Shown here: piece after piece, positions 1-7,717 of the stretch | How positions within the stretch are numbered: position 1 is the stretch's first letter | Layout: each line of letters begins with the position of its first letter | NCBI GenBank assembly: GCA_024742765.1 | Contig: JANSXT010000016.1 | Location: 60,643-124,642, forward strand | From: Phyllobacteriaceae bacterium | GTDB lineage: Bacteria > Pseudomonadota > Alphaproteobacteria > Rhizobiales > Rhizobiaceae | Reading direction: 5' to 3' | Length of the DNA: 64,000 nt | Program-made: the position numbers and the translations under genes | The notes under the pieces: generated by a model | Told to the model about the DNA's origin: nothing | Seen by the model: only the letters and a program-made list of their open reading frames with translations | The model's database searches: none

Positions 1-141
1 CTGTCTGGTCATCGGCGCGCCCGGTTCAAGCGCCGGCACATCGGCCATCACCGCCACCGGACGCGTCTGACCGGTCGCCCACCGGTTGGCCGGCGGGTAG
101 CGGACGCCGACGACCGCCAGTCTGAGCACCTGTTGCGGCAC
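1..141 (-). CDS. DUF3305 domain protein, 5' end only (runs off the window)
   Basis: Reading the minus strand from a GTG at 141-139 gives 47 codons with no stop before the window edge. The sequence contains the pattern VVGVRYPPANRWATGQTRPV, which matches my memory of the start of DUF3305 proteins (a short hydrophobic stretch, then N-R/P-W, then RPVAV). The GTG overlaps the TAG of the DUF6352 gene by one base (TAGTG), so the two are probably translationally coupled. DUF3305 and DUF3306 genes usually sit beside formate dehydrogenase genes in alphaproteobacteria, and this places the minus-strand chain in that context. Function is unknown; most of the gene lies outside the window. Confidence 0.7.
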   Translation of the reverse strand, partial: MPQQVLRLAVVGVRYPPANRWATGQTRPVAVMADVPALEPGAPMTRQ

Positions 142-1163
142 TATGCCCTCCCCGCCATGGCGGACAGTTTGCCGTTGGCCATCGATCCGGCGATCGGCAG
201 GCCCGTTACCAGGTTCTGCGGCTTGAGGCGGATGACATTGTCGCCACCCATGCCGATCAGCAGATAGACCGGATGGCCGGCCACGTCCGGCAGAACGGCG
301 CTCGGATCGTCAAATGTCAGCGCGAACAAGCCGACCAGGGAGCCCGCAATCGGCGGACGGTCGTTCCACAACGCATTGCCGATCGCCGTTCCGGTCTCGT
401 CGAGCCCCACATACCAGCGCAAATCCACCGCCTTCGCATCGGTCAGCGGCGCAACGGTCACCCGATGGCCCAGAAGATGTTCGACAAGCCGGGCAATCGC
501 CTCGGCCATCGCTGACCTCGCCTTGGGGTCCGAGCCGAACGGCAGCACCATCGTGTGGGCGTCCGAGCGGCTCCAATAGGTCCAGCCATTGTCATCGCCC
601 AGAACGTCAAGCTCTTCGACGCCGCCATTGAGCATCGCCGTCAGCGGCGAAACATGCTTTTCGGCCTCGATCTCGGCGACCAGTTCTTCATCGGCCAAAA
701 GCAAAGCGCCGTCATGGACATAGCCCCGCTGGGGCCGGAAGAACATCTCCGCCGCCCGCAGCACCCGCACATCCTCACAGCCATCGAGCGCATTGCGCAG
801 GATCAGTTGGACAAGCTGCCCGTAGAACAGGATCGGAAGGCGCACGCCGCCGCGCACCAGCGCCAGATAGCCCTCCTCGATCGTGCCCGCCGACAAAAGC
901 GCGTCCCGCATCGTGATCAGGAACGTCCAGTTCTCCCGCGCATCGGGATCGGCCATGGCCGCGATGTCGTCGGCGCCGACCGGTGTCCGGGGTGCCTCGG
1001 TCAGCCGTGCATGCAGCACACGCTCGACGGCGCAGGCTTCCGGCGGCGGCATCACTTCGGGCCGCGCCAGCCAGGCCAGGATCAGTTCGTCGGTGACCAG
1101 CATCCGGCCGTTGCCGTCCAGTCGCGTCAGATGGTGGCCCGATGCCACCCAAAATTCTCTCAT
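141..1163 (-). CDS. DUF6352 family protein
   Basis: A 340-residue soluble protein with no signal peptide or membrane segment. The opening MREFWVASGHHL, followed by a conserved acidic/Ala-rich segment, matches the DUF6352 family as I remember it. The ATG overlaps the stop of the DUF6505 gene by four bases (ATGA), and its own stop overlaps the next start. It therefore belongs to a tight minus-strand operon of ligase-like, DUF6505, DUF6352 and DUF3305 genes. The biochemical function is not known. The company it keeps (a large ferredoxin and DUF3305) suggests a part in maturation or electron supply of a molybdenum formate dehydrogenase. That role is inferred from context only. Confidence 0.85.
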   Translation of the reverse strand: MREFWVASGHHLTRLDGNGRMLVTDELILAWLARPEVMPPPEACAVERVLHARLTEAPRTPVGADDIAAMADPDARENWTFLITMRDALLSAGTIEEGYLALVRGGVRLPILFYGQLVQLILRNALDGCEDVRVLRAAEMFFRPQRGYVHDGALLLADEELVAEIEAEKHVSPLTAMLNGGVEELDVLGDDNGWTYWSRSDAHTMVLPFGSDPKARSAMAEAIARLVEHLLGHRVTVAPLTDAKAVDLRWYVGLDETGTAIGNALWNDRPPIAGSLVGLFALTFDDPSAVLPDVAGHPVYLLIGMGGDNVIRLKPQNLVTGLPIAGSMANGKLSAMAGRA

Positions 1164-1717
1164 GGACGATCTCCGCCGTCTCCCATCGACACAAGATCGA
1201 TGCCGTCATCGTCCTCGTCGGTCTCAACGAGATGAAACGCCCTGTCGTGCCCGCCCAGATATTCGGCGGCAAATGCGGTATCGGCGCGGGGCTTGAGCGT
1301 GCGGAACTGCTCGCGAATGCCGGTGTCATCCATCGTGCGATGCAAGGCCAGCAACGTGCCCACATCATGACCGCGGCACAGTTCCCCGGCGAGCGCGATC
1401 TCCTCCTCGGCCGCCGGCAGCGCCGCAGCAAGGCTCGGCGCACCCAGATGGTCGACCAGTTGGTGCGCCAGTTGCGACACCGCTTCGGCCCGGTCTTCGG
1501 CCCGCGCTTCGCTCACCACCGCAAGCGTCGACCAGCCGAAGCTGGCGATCCCCAGAAATCCTGAGCGGAACGCGATCTGCTCCTTGCGGCTGAGCGTGTC
1601 GAGCGGCCGGTCGACGAACAGGAAGGTACCCGGCACCGACCATTCGCCAGGCTCGGCGGGCTGGGCGAAGATCACGGCGTCCGACTGGTCGAGCCGGATG
1701 GTGCGCGGCAGCAGCAT
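1160..1717 (-). CDS. DUF6505 family protein
   Basis: I place the start at ATG 1717, whose A is also the last base of the TGA of the upstream ligase-like gene (TGATG). This gives 185 residues beginning MLLPRTIRLDQSDAVIF, which is the expected family start. An in-frame ATG at 1747 would add ten residues but lies inside the upstream gene. The protein is cytoplasmic, rich in Ala and acidic residues, and has no recognisable catalytic motif. It resembles DUF6505 proteins that accompany biotin/lipoate-ligase-like and DUF6352 genes. Function is unknown; it is coupled to both neighbours by overlapping start and stop codons. Confidence 0.8.
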   Translation of the reverse strand: MLLPRTIRLDQSDAVIFAQPAEPGEWSVPGTFLFVDRPLDTLSRKEQIAFRSGFLGIASFGWSTLAVVSEARAEDRAEAVSQLAHQLVDHLGAPSLAAALPAAEEEIALAGELCRGHDVGTLLALHRTMDDTGIREQFRTLKPRADTAFAAEYLGGHDRAFHLVETDEDDDGIDLVSMGDGGDRP

Positions 1718-2430
1718 CACAGTCTCGGCCCGTTCTCGTCGCGCCAATGAAGATCATCGACCGCTGTCGCCAGTGCCTGCCGGCTGCCATCGACCACCAG
1801 ATCGCCATCTTCGGTCAAGACGCCATCGGTCGCCAGCCGTTCATCGAACCGGCGGGCAACGGCGGCAAAACCGTCATGCTTCCAGCGGTCGAAATTCAGC
1901 ATCAGATAGGATGCAAAGCTCTCGATCACCGCCGGCGGATCGACGAACTCTTCCTCAAGCAACGACACAGAGCCGGGACGATCGCCGGGCATTGCCAGAT
2001 GGTTGCGATCCGCGATGAGCTCGACGCCGAGCACGAGCCAGTCCGGCACGTCGGTTTCCTCTGTGTCCGGTGCGACCGCGAGCCGCATGCCGCCCAGCCG
2101 CGACTTGTCGAAGAGAATTTCTCCGGGCCAGCCGATCAGCACCGAGCGCTCCGGCGGGCAGTGCGCGGCCAGCGCTTCACAGATGGCGACCATGCCCGCA
2201 AGGAATGCGCGCCGCGCGTCCCGCAGCGGCGTTTCGGGCTCAAGAACCACCGCAAAATCGAGCCGGCCGGCACCATCGGGCGATCGGCCCTGTTGCCAGA
2301 CAAGGCAGCCGGCGCCGTCCTGCGCGGCACGGCGCCGGGCCTCGGCGAACACGTCTCCGTCCGGAAGCCAAAAGGCCGTATAGGGCGGCGGCAACAGCAA
2401 TTGTCTGGGACTGGTCGGGCTGTCGAGCAA
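1717..2430 (-). CDS. Biotin/lipoate A/B protein ligase-like protein (DUF4444 type)
   Basis: A 237-residue protein starting at a TTG. An in-frame TGA lies six codons upstream, so the start cannot be much earlier. The N-terminal half (LLPPPYTAFWLPDGDVFAEA, then QGRSPDG and GWPGEILFD) follows the BirA/LplA fold pattern, in which Q-G-R-G-R and W-P-N-D motifs bind the adenylate. The catalytic RGR and KWPND motifs are altered here (QGRSPDG, GWPGEI). The C-terminal part would correspond to DUF4444. It may therefore bind lipoate- or biotin-like adenylates, or act as a scaffold, rather than being a housekeeping ligase. It is first in the minus-strand operon and is divergent from the ferredoxin gene across about 100 bp. 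Confidence 0.75.
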   Translation of the reverse strand: MLDSPTSPRQLLLPPPYTAFWLPDGDVFAEARRRAAQDGAGCLVWQQGRSPDGAGRLDFAVVLEPETPLRDARRAFLAGMVAICEALAAHCPPERSVLIGWPGEILFDKSRLGGMRLAVAPDTEETDVPDWLVLGVELIADRNHLAMPGDRPGSVSLLEEEFVDPPAVIESFASYLMLNFDRWKHDGFAAVARRFDERLATDGVLTEDGDLVVDGSRQALATAVDDLHWRDENGPRL

Positions 2431-2529
2431 TGCGCGGTCCTTGCGTCAAGTAAGCCGGGTGTGAAACTGTACACTGCCCGGCCGCCACCACAAGACCGGC
2501 CCCACCGCAAAGGACGACCAGCACGCCCG

Positions 2530-4584
2530 ATGATCAAATCCCGTTCGAACCGCAGCGTCCTTGTTTGCAATTGTGAAGGCACCATGGCGCCGGACGCCGA
2601 TGCGCTGGCCGAGGCCGGCTGCAGCCCCGACGGCCCGGTCGCCGACCAGCTCTGCCGTGCCAATCTCGACCGGTTCCGCGCTGCGCTGGAACAAGGCGCG
2701 CCGCTCACCGTGGCCTGCACCCAGGAGGCGCCGCTGTTCGCCGAGATCGGGGAAGCGGAAGCCCCCGACGTGCCCTTGTCCTTTGCAAACATCCGCGAGA
2801 CCGCCGGCTGGACCGCCGATGCGGCTCAAAGCGGGCCCAAGATGGCTGCCCTGATCGCCGCAGCCGAGGTTGCACCATCGGCGTTCGGCATCACATCGCT
2901 TGAAAGCCAGGGCGTAACGCTGGTCCTGGGTTCGGACGAAACGGCGCTGGAGGTGGCCAGCGATCTGGCCGACGCGCTCGACATCACCGTCCTGCTGACG
3001 CCGGGGGCAGACGTGGTGCCGCCCCGCCAGACCGTTTTTCCGGTGCTGCAAGGGACGATCCGGCGGGCGAGCGGCCATTTGGGCGCGTTTGTGCTGACGG
3101 TTGACGATTATGCCGTGCCCGCCCCTTCGTCCCCGCATCACCTTGTTTTCGGCGACACGCGTAACGGCGCCACCTCGCGCGCCGACATCGTGATCGACCT
3201 GACCGGCGGCATGCCGCTTTTCCCCGCCGGCGAATTGCGTCCGGGCTATTTCCGCGCCGATCCCGACGACGCCGTCGCTGTCGCCAATCTGGCCCGCAAG
3301 GCGGCGCAAACGGTCGGCACGTTCGACAAGCCCGTCTTCATCGATTTCGGCGCCGATCTGTGCGCCCACTCGCGCAGCGAAATCACCGGCTGCACGCGTT
3401 GCCTGTCGCTGTGCCCGACAGGGGCGATCACGCCGGCCGGCGACAGCGTTGCGATCGACGCCGCGATCTGCGCCGGCTGCGGCCAATGCGCGGCCGCCTG
3501 CCCGACCGGTGCGGCATCCTATGCCCTGCCCGATGCGACAACGCTCGCCGAACGCCTGCGCGCCGGGCTCCAGGCCTGGCATGCGGCGGGCGGCGCGAGC
3601 GCGCCGACGATCCTGTTCCACGACATCGATCATGGCGAACCGCTGATCGAAGCGGCCGGGCGCTTTGGCAGGGGCCTGCCGGCCGACGTCATCCCGTTCG
3701 CGGTTAACGAGATCACGCAAGTGGGTCCGGAAGCCATGGCGGCAGCGCTTGCCTATGGCGCCGGCCGGGTGGCGATCCTAAGCCGGGCGCGGCCCAAACA
3801 CGACCAGACGGGTCTTGACGCCAGCATTGCGCTTGTGGACACGATTGCCGGCACAACAGGCCATGCCAGCATCGAGATGATCGAGACCGACGACCCCGAT
3901 GCGCTGGAAGGCGCGCTTGCGGCGCTGCCCGGCCTGCCGGTCCGGGACAAAAGATCAAGTTTCCTGCCCCCGGCGGACAAGCGGGGGCTTTTGGTGACCG
4001 CGTTTGCCGAGGTCAATGCCAATGCGCCGGCGCCCGCCGAAACCCTGTCCCTGCCCGATGGCGCGCCGTTCGGCACTGTCAATCTCGACGTGGAGGCCTG
4101 CACATTGTGCCACGCCTGCACCGGGGCATGCCCGACCGGTGCTCTGGTCGACAATCCCGAAGCGCCGATGCTGCGCTTTACCGAGAGCGCCTGCGTCCAA
4201 TGCGGGCTGTGCGAAGCCACCTGCCCGGAATCAGCGATCACCCTGACGCCGCAGCTCGACTTTGACGCCTGGGAAACGCCGCGGCGCATTCTCAAGGAGG
4301 AAGAGCCGTTCCGCTGCACCGCATGCGGCAAACCCTTTGCCACCAAATCCGGCATCGAGCGCATTCAGGCGCGGCTGTCCGATCACTGGATGTTCAGCGG
4401 CGACAACGGCGCAAGGCGGATGGAGGTGCTGACCATGTGCGAGGATTGCCGCGTCGAAGCGGTGGTCAATGAAGGCTTTGACCCGCACGGCCAGGAGATG
4501 CGGCGGGTGCGCACGGCCGAGGACTTCGTCGCCGAAGAGGACGCCGCCATGACGGCCACGCCGAAACCACGCACAAAAGGCTGA
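2530..4584 (+). CDS. Large 4Fe-4S ferredoxin, formate-dehydrogenase-associated type
   Basis: The protein has 684 residues, starting at ATG 2530 (MIKSRSNRSVLVCNCEGTM). Two ferredoxin modules are visible. The first, near residues 287-330, has CTRCLSLCPTGA and CAGCGQCAAACPTGA. The second, near 523-575, has CTLCHACTGACPTGA and CVQCGLCEATCPESA. A further CTACGKPF and a C-terminal CEDC may bind metal. Four [4Fe-4S] clusters are therefore likely. The protein is soluble and cytoplasmic. Long ferredoxins of this type neighbour DUF3305/DUF3306 and formate dehydrogenase genes, which suggests an electron-transfer or assembly role. It is transcribed divergently from the ligase-DUF6505-DUF6352-DUF3305 chain. 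Confidence 0.88.
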   Translation: MIKSRSNRSVLVCNCEGTMAPDADALAEAGCSPDGPVADQLCRANLDRFRAALEQGAPLTVACTQEAPLFAEIGEAEAPDVPLSFANIRETAGWTADAAQSGPKMAALIAAAEVAPSAFGITSLESQGVTLVLGSDETALEVASDLADALDITVLLTPGADVVPPRQTVFPVLQGTIRRASGHLGAFVLTVDDYAVPAPSSPHHLVFGDTRNGATSRADIVIDLTGGMPLFPAGELRPGYFRADPDDAVAVANLARKAAQTVGTFDKPVFIDFGADLCAHSRSEITGCTRCLSLCPTGAITPAGDSVAIDAAICAGCGQCAAACPTGAASYALPDATTLAERLRAGLQAWHAAGGASAPTILFHDIDHGEPLIEAAGRFGRGLPADVIPFAVNEITQVGPEAMAAALAYGAGRVAILSRARPKHDQTGLDASIALVDTIAGTTGHASIEMIETDDPDALEGALAALPGLPVRDKRSSFLPPADKRGLLVTAFAEVNANAPAPAETLSLPDGAPFGTVNLDVEACTLCHACTGACPTGALVDNPEAPMLRFTESACVQCGLCEATCPESAITLTPQLDFDAWETPRRILKEEEPFRCTACGKPFATKSGIERIQARLSDHWMFSGDNGARRMEVLTMCEDCRVEAVVNEGFDPHGQEMRRVRTAEDFVAEEDAAMTATPKPRTKG

Positions 4585-4710
4585 ACGGCGCGCGGCCCGT
4601 TCGCCGGCCCGCGATGCACGGATATCGCCCTTTTCAGCACATGTTTGAAACCGATCGGGCGGCCACGCGTTCCTTACCGGAAGGGAACCCTCTCGAACCG
4701 GAAAGGACAC

Positions 4711-5193
4711 ATGATGATGTTCAAACGCGTGGCACTTGCCGCAACCATTGGCGCTGCGGCCATCGCAGCCGCTCCCGCCGCCGCCCAGGATGCCGGCGTG
4801 CAGCTCGGCCAGCTCGTCTGTCAGGTCGATGACGGGGCCGGCTTCATTTTCGGCTCTTCCAAGGACCTATTGTGCACCTTCACGCCGGCCAATGACAGTT
4901 TCGCCGAGGAAACCTACACCGGCGTCATCAACAAATATGGCATCGATATCGGCGTGACCGGCGAAGCGGTCATCCTGTGGACGGTCGTCGCCGCCGAGGA
5001 GGACGTTTATGAGCCGCGCGCATTGAGCGGCACCTATACGGGCGCCACCGCATCGGCGGCCTTCGCCGCCGGCCTCGGTGCCAATGTGCTGGTTGGCGGC
5101 TCGGACACGTCCTTTGCGCTGCAGCCGGTCAGCGTTTCGGTCTCCGAAGGCGTCAATGTGGCCGTCGGCATCGCTGAAGTCATCCTCAACTGA
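4711..5193 (+). CDS. DUF992 family exported protein
   Basis: Three consecutive ATGs (4711, 4714, 4717) follow the ribosome-binding site GGAAAGGA at 4700-4707. Starting at the first gives 160 residues. The first ~25 residues form a signal peptide (MMMFKRVALAATIGAAAIA, cleavage after APAAA). The mature part begins QDAGVQLGQLVCQVDDGAG and contains two Cys, the typical DUF992 pattern in which the protein starts with a strand GxLxC. The product is predicted to be periplasmic. Its function is unknown. An upstream in-frame ATG at 4645 would spoil the signal peptide and was rejected. Confidence 0.88.
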   Translation: MMMFKRVALAATIGAAAIAAAPAAAQDAGVQLGQLVCQVDDGAGFIFGSSKDLLCTFTPANDSFAEETYTGVINKYGIDIGVTGEAVILWTVVAAEEDVYEPRALSGTYTGATASAAFAAGLGANVLVGGSDTSFALQPVSVSVSEGVNVAVGIAEVILN

Positions 5194-5203
5194 CACCGAC
5201 ACC

Positions 5204-5237
5204 GGGCGCTGGCGGGGTGCGAGCCCCGCCGACGCCC
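5204..5237 (+). terminator. GC-rich hairpin between DUF992 and DUF2383 genes
   Basis: Stem GGCGGGG (5211-5217) pairs with CCCCGCC (5224-5230), and an outer GGGCG (5204-5208) pairs with CGCCC (5233-5237). No T-run follows. It could be a weak terminator, a processing site or chance in GC-rich DNA. Confidence 0.3.
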
Positions 5238-5266
5238 ATCTTGCGTCAACCGAAAGGCTTTGACCC

Positions 5267-5746
5267 ATGCTGCAATCTCCGGACGATCCGAAAATCAAGC
5301 GAGACGAACGGCTGTCCGAACTGGCGACCCTTCAGGTCCGCCACACGGACGCTGCCAATGGCTATGATGCAGGGCTTGAAAACGCCGATGCGGCGATGAC
5401 CCTCATCCTGCGCCGGCTGTCGGACATGCATCGCGACTTTGCCGAACAGACGGCACGCATCCTCGTCGCCCATGGCGGCGAGCCCGACCCAGACGGGTCC
5501 TGGCTGTCATGGGTTCACCAGACGGTGATGGTCGCGCGCGGTATGATCGACGGGCTTGGCACCGATGTCATCCCCGGCCTGGTGGACGGGGAAAAGCGCG
5601 TTCTCGACCAGGTCGACCGGGCGCTGGAACAGACCCACTGGGCCGACAGCGAACGCAATGCGCTGATCGGCCAGCGCGACAGGATCGAGGCCGAGATCGC
5701 CGAACTGAACGCCATGCGGACCGATGCCGAGGAGGCCCGGTCATGA
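5267..5746 (+). CDS. DUF2383 / four-helix-bundle (PA2169-like) protein
   Basis: A 159-residue, mainly helical soluble protein. The segments LQVRHTDAANGYDAGLE, then F-A-E-Q followed by GGEPDPDGSW, then LVDGEKRVLDQVDRALEQ, match the two-helix repeat of DUF2383, a ferritin-like four-helix family without established activity. The ATG at 5267 follows CGAAAGG. Its stop overlaps the start of the next small gene by four bases (ATGA), so the two are coupled. DUF2383 proteins are commonly stress-induced in alphaproteobacteria, which fits the general stress genes that follow. I found no EcfG promoter directly upstream. Confidence 0.75.
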   Translation: MLQSPDDPKIKRDERLSELATLQVRHTDAANGYDAGLENADAAMTLILRRLSDMHRDFAEQTARILVAHGGEPDPDGSWLSWVHQTVMVARGMIDGLGTDVIPGLVDGEKRVLDQVDRALEQTHWADSERNALIGQRDRIEAEIAELNAMRTDAEEARS

Positions 5747-5901
5747 CAAGCAGGCTACCCCTGCCCACAGTCAAGCCGGTTTCCGGCCCGACGCCGCGCA
5801 ATGATGAGGCGAGGCGTGCCGACCGCCTCGCCGAGGGCGGGCTTTTCCAGTGCATCGCGATCGCGATGGTCCTGATCGGTGCGTTGATCGCCGTCCCCTG
5901 A
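5743..5901 (+). CDS. Small single-pass membrane protein (52 aa)
   Basis: The start ATG 5743 overlaps the stop of the DUF2383 gene (ATGA) and has GAGGAG at 5729-5734. The 52-residue product has a charged N-terminal part and one C-terminal hydrophobic helix (QCIAIAMVLIGALIAV). It is probably anchored in the inner membrane with a cytoplasmic N-terminus. I do not recognise a family. The coupling and good ribosome-binding site support it as a real gene. Confidence 0.6.
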   Translation: MTSRLPLPTVKPVSGPTPRNDEARRADRLAEGGLFQCIAIAMVLIGALIAVP

Positions 5902-6015
5902 GACCAGGCGTCGCCGATCGACAGACAGGCCTGCCTTACAGGATCCGAGGGCCGCGCCAACGGCATATGCGGCGCGCGCCCTTGAAAATCCAAAAACCGG
6001 CGATCGGTGTCAGTG

Positions 6016-6915
6016 TCACTCCGCCGCCTGCCGCGTGATCGGCAGCGGCTCCTGCGTGTCGAACAGAAGCTGGCGCTGCGGGAACGGAATGTCGATCCCC
6101 GCATCATCCAGCGCTTCCTTGACCGCTTTGATCACGTCGAGCTTGGTCCTGTAGAAATCGTCATTATTCGTCCACCAGCGGGCGCGGATATTGACCGACG
6201 AGCCGGCAAGATCGGCAACGCCCGCGTCGGGCGCCGGATCGTCGAGCACGGTATCGAACGAACGCACAGCATCCAGGATCACCGCCATCGCCTGATCGAG
6301 ATCGGTGTCGTAGGCAACGCCGAACTCGTACTGCGCGCGAATGGTGGGTGTGCGCGTGACGACCGTCATCGCATTGGTGAACACTTCGCCATTCGGAATG
6401 GCAATGTCGCGCCCGTCGAAGGTGCGGATCCACGTCGAACGGGTCGAAATCGCCGTGACGATACCCTCATGATCGCCGAGCTGGACCCAGTCGCCCCGGC
6501 TGAACGGCTCGCGCAACAGAATGAGAATGCCGGCCAGGAAATTCTGCAGAATGTCGCGGAAGGCGAAACCGATCGCCACTGAACCGACGCCGAGGATCGA
6601 CAGGAGTTCGGCAGCGCCGACGCTTGGCGCAACGATGCCGACGGCGGCCAGAAAGCCGGCGAAGACGACGCCCAGATGGGCCAGACGTCCCAGCGCGTTG
6701 CCAAGACCCTCATGGTTCTTGGTGCTGGCGACGCGCCGGACGATACGACGAACACCCATCGCGATGAGATAAAAAAGCGCGAACACGACAAGCGCGATCG
6801 CAAGCTTGGGGAGCATGGCGAAAAACCCGTCGACCAGCGTTGCCAACGTGCCCCATGCGTTTTCGACTTCGTCGGACAGCGCGCCGACGACCTCGGTGTT
6901 TCCCTGGTCTTCCAA
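6016..6915 (-). CDS. Small-conductance mechanosensitive channel (MscS family)
   Basis: A 299-residue protein. Hydrophobic helices lie near residues 30-55 and 75-100. The pore helix TM3 follows (VGSVAIGFAFRDILQNFLAG), with the Ala/Gly packing pattern of MscS, and then a beta domain (SRGDWVQLGDHEGIVTAISTR; IPNGEVFTNAMTV) and an alpha-beta C-terminus. It should form an inner-membrane channel that opens under turgor and protects against osmotic down-shock. It is the last gene of a minus-strand operon (AI-2E-like permease, DUF883, holin-like, MscS) that starts at a consensus EcfG promoter at 9024-9000. It is therefore probably part of the general stress regulon. Confidence 0.93.
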   Translation of the reverse strand: MEDQGNTEVVGALSDEVENAWGTLATLVDGFFAMLPKLAIALVVFALFYLIAMGVRRIVRRVASTKNHEGLGNALGRLAHLGVVFAGFLAAVGIVAPSVGAAELLSILGVGSVAIGFAFRDILQNFLAGILILLREPFSRGDWVQLGDHEGIVTAISTRSTWIRTFDGRDIAIPNGEVFTNAMTVVTRTPTIRAQYEFGVAYDTDLDQAMAVILDAVRSFDTVLDDPAPDAGVADLAGSSVNIRARWWTNNDDFYRTKLDVIKAVKEALDDAGIDIPFPQRQLLFDTQEPLPITRQAAE

Positions 6916-6939
6916 TGATCTCTCCGAATGATGCGGTGG

Positions 6940-7365
6940 TTATGCGTCGTCCGCTTCGCCTTCGCCGGCCAGCCGGCTGGCAAGGACCAGCCCGGCAATC
7001 GCGGCGATCAGCGGAAGCGCCGTCTTTCCCGAACGGCGCATCGCGACGAGGCCGGTGGCGAGCGCCGCGCTTCTGACGGCGGCAGATCGCGAATTGCGGC
7101 GGCGGGCGCGGGTGGCAAGGATGGCATTGACGATGATGGCCAGCGCCGCGATGGCCAGAAAGAGGGCCGACATGATGATGAGCGCGACCAATAGATCGTA
7201 GCTGCGGGCGATCGCCACGGTTCCGGCGGCGGCGGCAAAGCCGACGGCGAAAAGGCCGGCAATGGCACCAACGGCATAAAGCGCCGCAGCCGACACCCAG
7301 CGCCTCTTGCGGCGCTTGACGTCGACTGCGGTCAATTGCGTGATGGTGGTCAGCGCGGTGAGCAT
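6940..7365 (-). CDS. Holin-X-like phage-holin superfamily membrane protein
   Basis: A 141-residue membrane protein with two long hydrophobic hairpin helices (around residues 25-50 and 60-85) and a C-terminal third helix (LPLIAAIAGLVLASRLAG). Arginine-rich loops (KRRKRR, TRARRRN) should face the cytoplasm. This layout resembles the phage holin/holin-X superfamily proteins that accompany DUF883 (ElaB/YqjD) genes in stress operons. It is not evidence of a prophage. It starts one base after the stop of the DUF883 gene and precedes mscS. Function is unknown; an envelope-stress role is inferred from the operon. Confidence 0.7.
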   Translation of the reverse strand: MLTALTTITQLTAVDVKRRKRRWVSAAALYAVGAIAGLFAVGFAAAAGTVAIARSYDLLVALIIMSALFLAIAALAIIVNAILATRARRRNSRSAAVRSAALATGLVAMRRSGKTALPLIAAIAGLVLASRLAGEGEADDA

Positions 7366-7366
7366 T

Positions 7367-7717
7367 TTACCTGCGCATCAGGATGGCGGCGAGAAAGCCG
7401 ATGCCGGCGGCGATGCCAAGAGCCTGGATCGGATGCTGACGCACGGCGGTGCCGGCCTTGACCTCGATCTCGTTGAGCTGACGGGTCAGGTCGTCGATGA
7501 GCTGGTCGCTCGTCTTTTGCAAAGCAATGGCTGAGTCGTCGCCACGCTGCTTGGCTTCGCGAACGCCGGCGCCGGCCACCTTGGTCAGGCGATCCGTTAC
7601 GGCGGCGACCTCCTCGCGCAGTGCTGCGATCTCGTCACCGAGATTTTCGGATTTGGCGGTCGAGGCGCCGTTGCGCGTCTTGCTGCGGCCGGTGGATTTG
7701 GTTGCGGTTGCGGTCAT
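7367..7717 (-). CDS. DUF883 (ElaB/YqjD/CsbD-neighbour type) inner-membrane protein
   Basis: A 116-residue protein. It has a basic N-terminus, a central amphipathic coiled-coil-like helix (DEIAALREEVAAVTDRLTKV and onward), and a C-terminal membrane anchor (HPIQALGIAAGIGFLAAILM) ending in RR. This is the ElaB/YqjD layout. The E. coli members are RpoS-regulated, membrane-anchored, ribosome-associated proteins. Here it is the second main gene of the EcfG-promoter operon: its ATG overlaps the stop of the AI-2E-like gene by four bases (ATGA). A role at stationary phase or stress is likely by family and context. Confidence 0.85.
   Translation of the reverse strand: MTATATKSTGRSKTRNGASTAKSENLGDEIAALREEVAAVTDRLTKVAGAGVREAKQRGDDSAIALQKTSDQLIDDLTRQLNEIEVKAGTAVRQHPIQALGIAAGIGFLAAILMRR

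Noticed and set aside
6940..7365. Holin-like gene as a sign of prophage
   Set aside because: No other phage genes nearby. The gene sits in a stress operon with DUF883, as such proteins commonly do.
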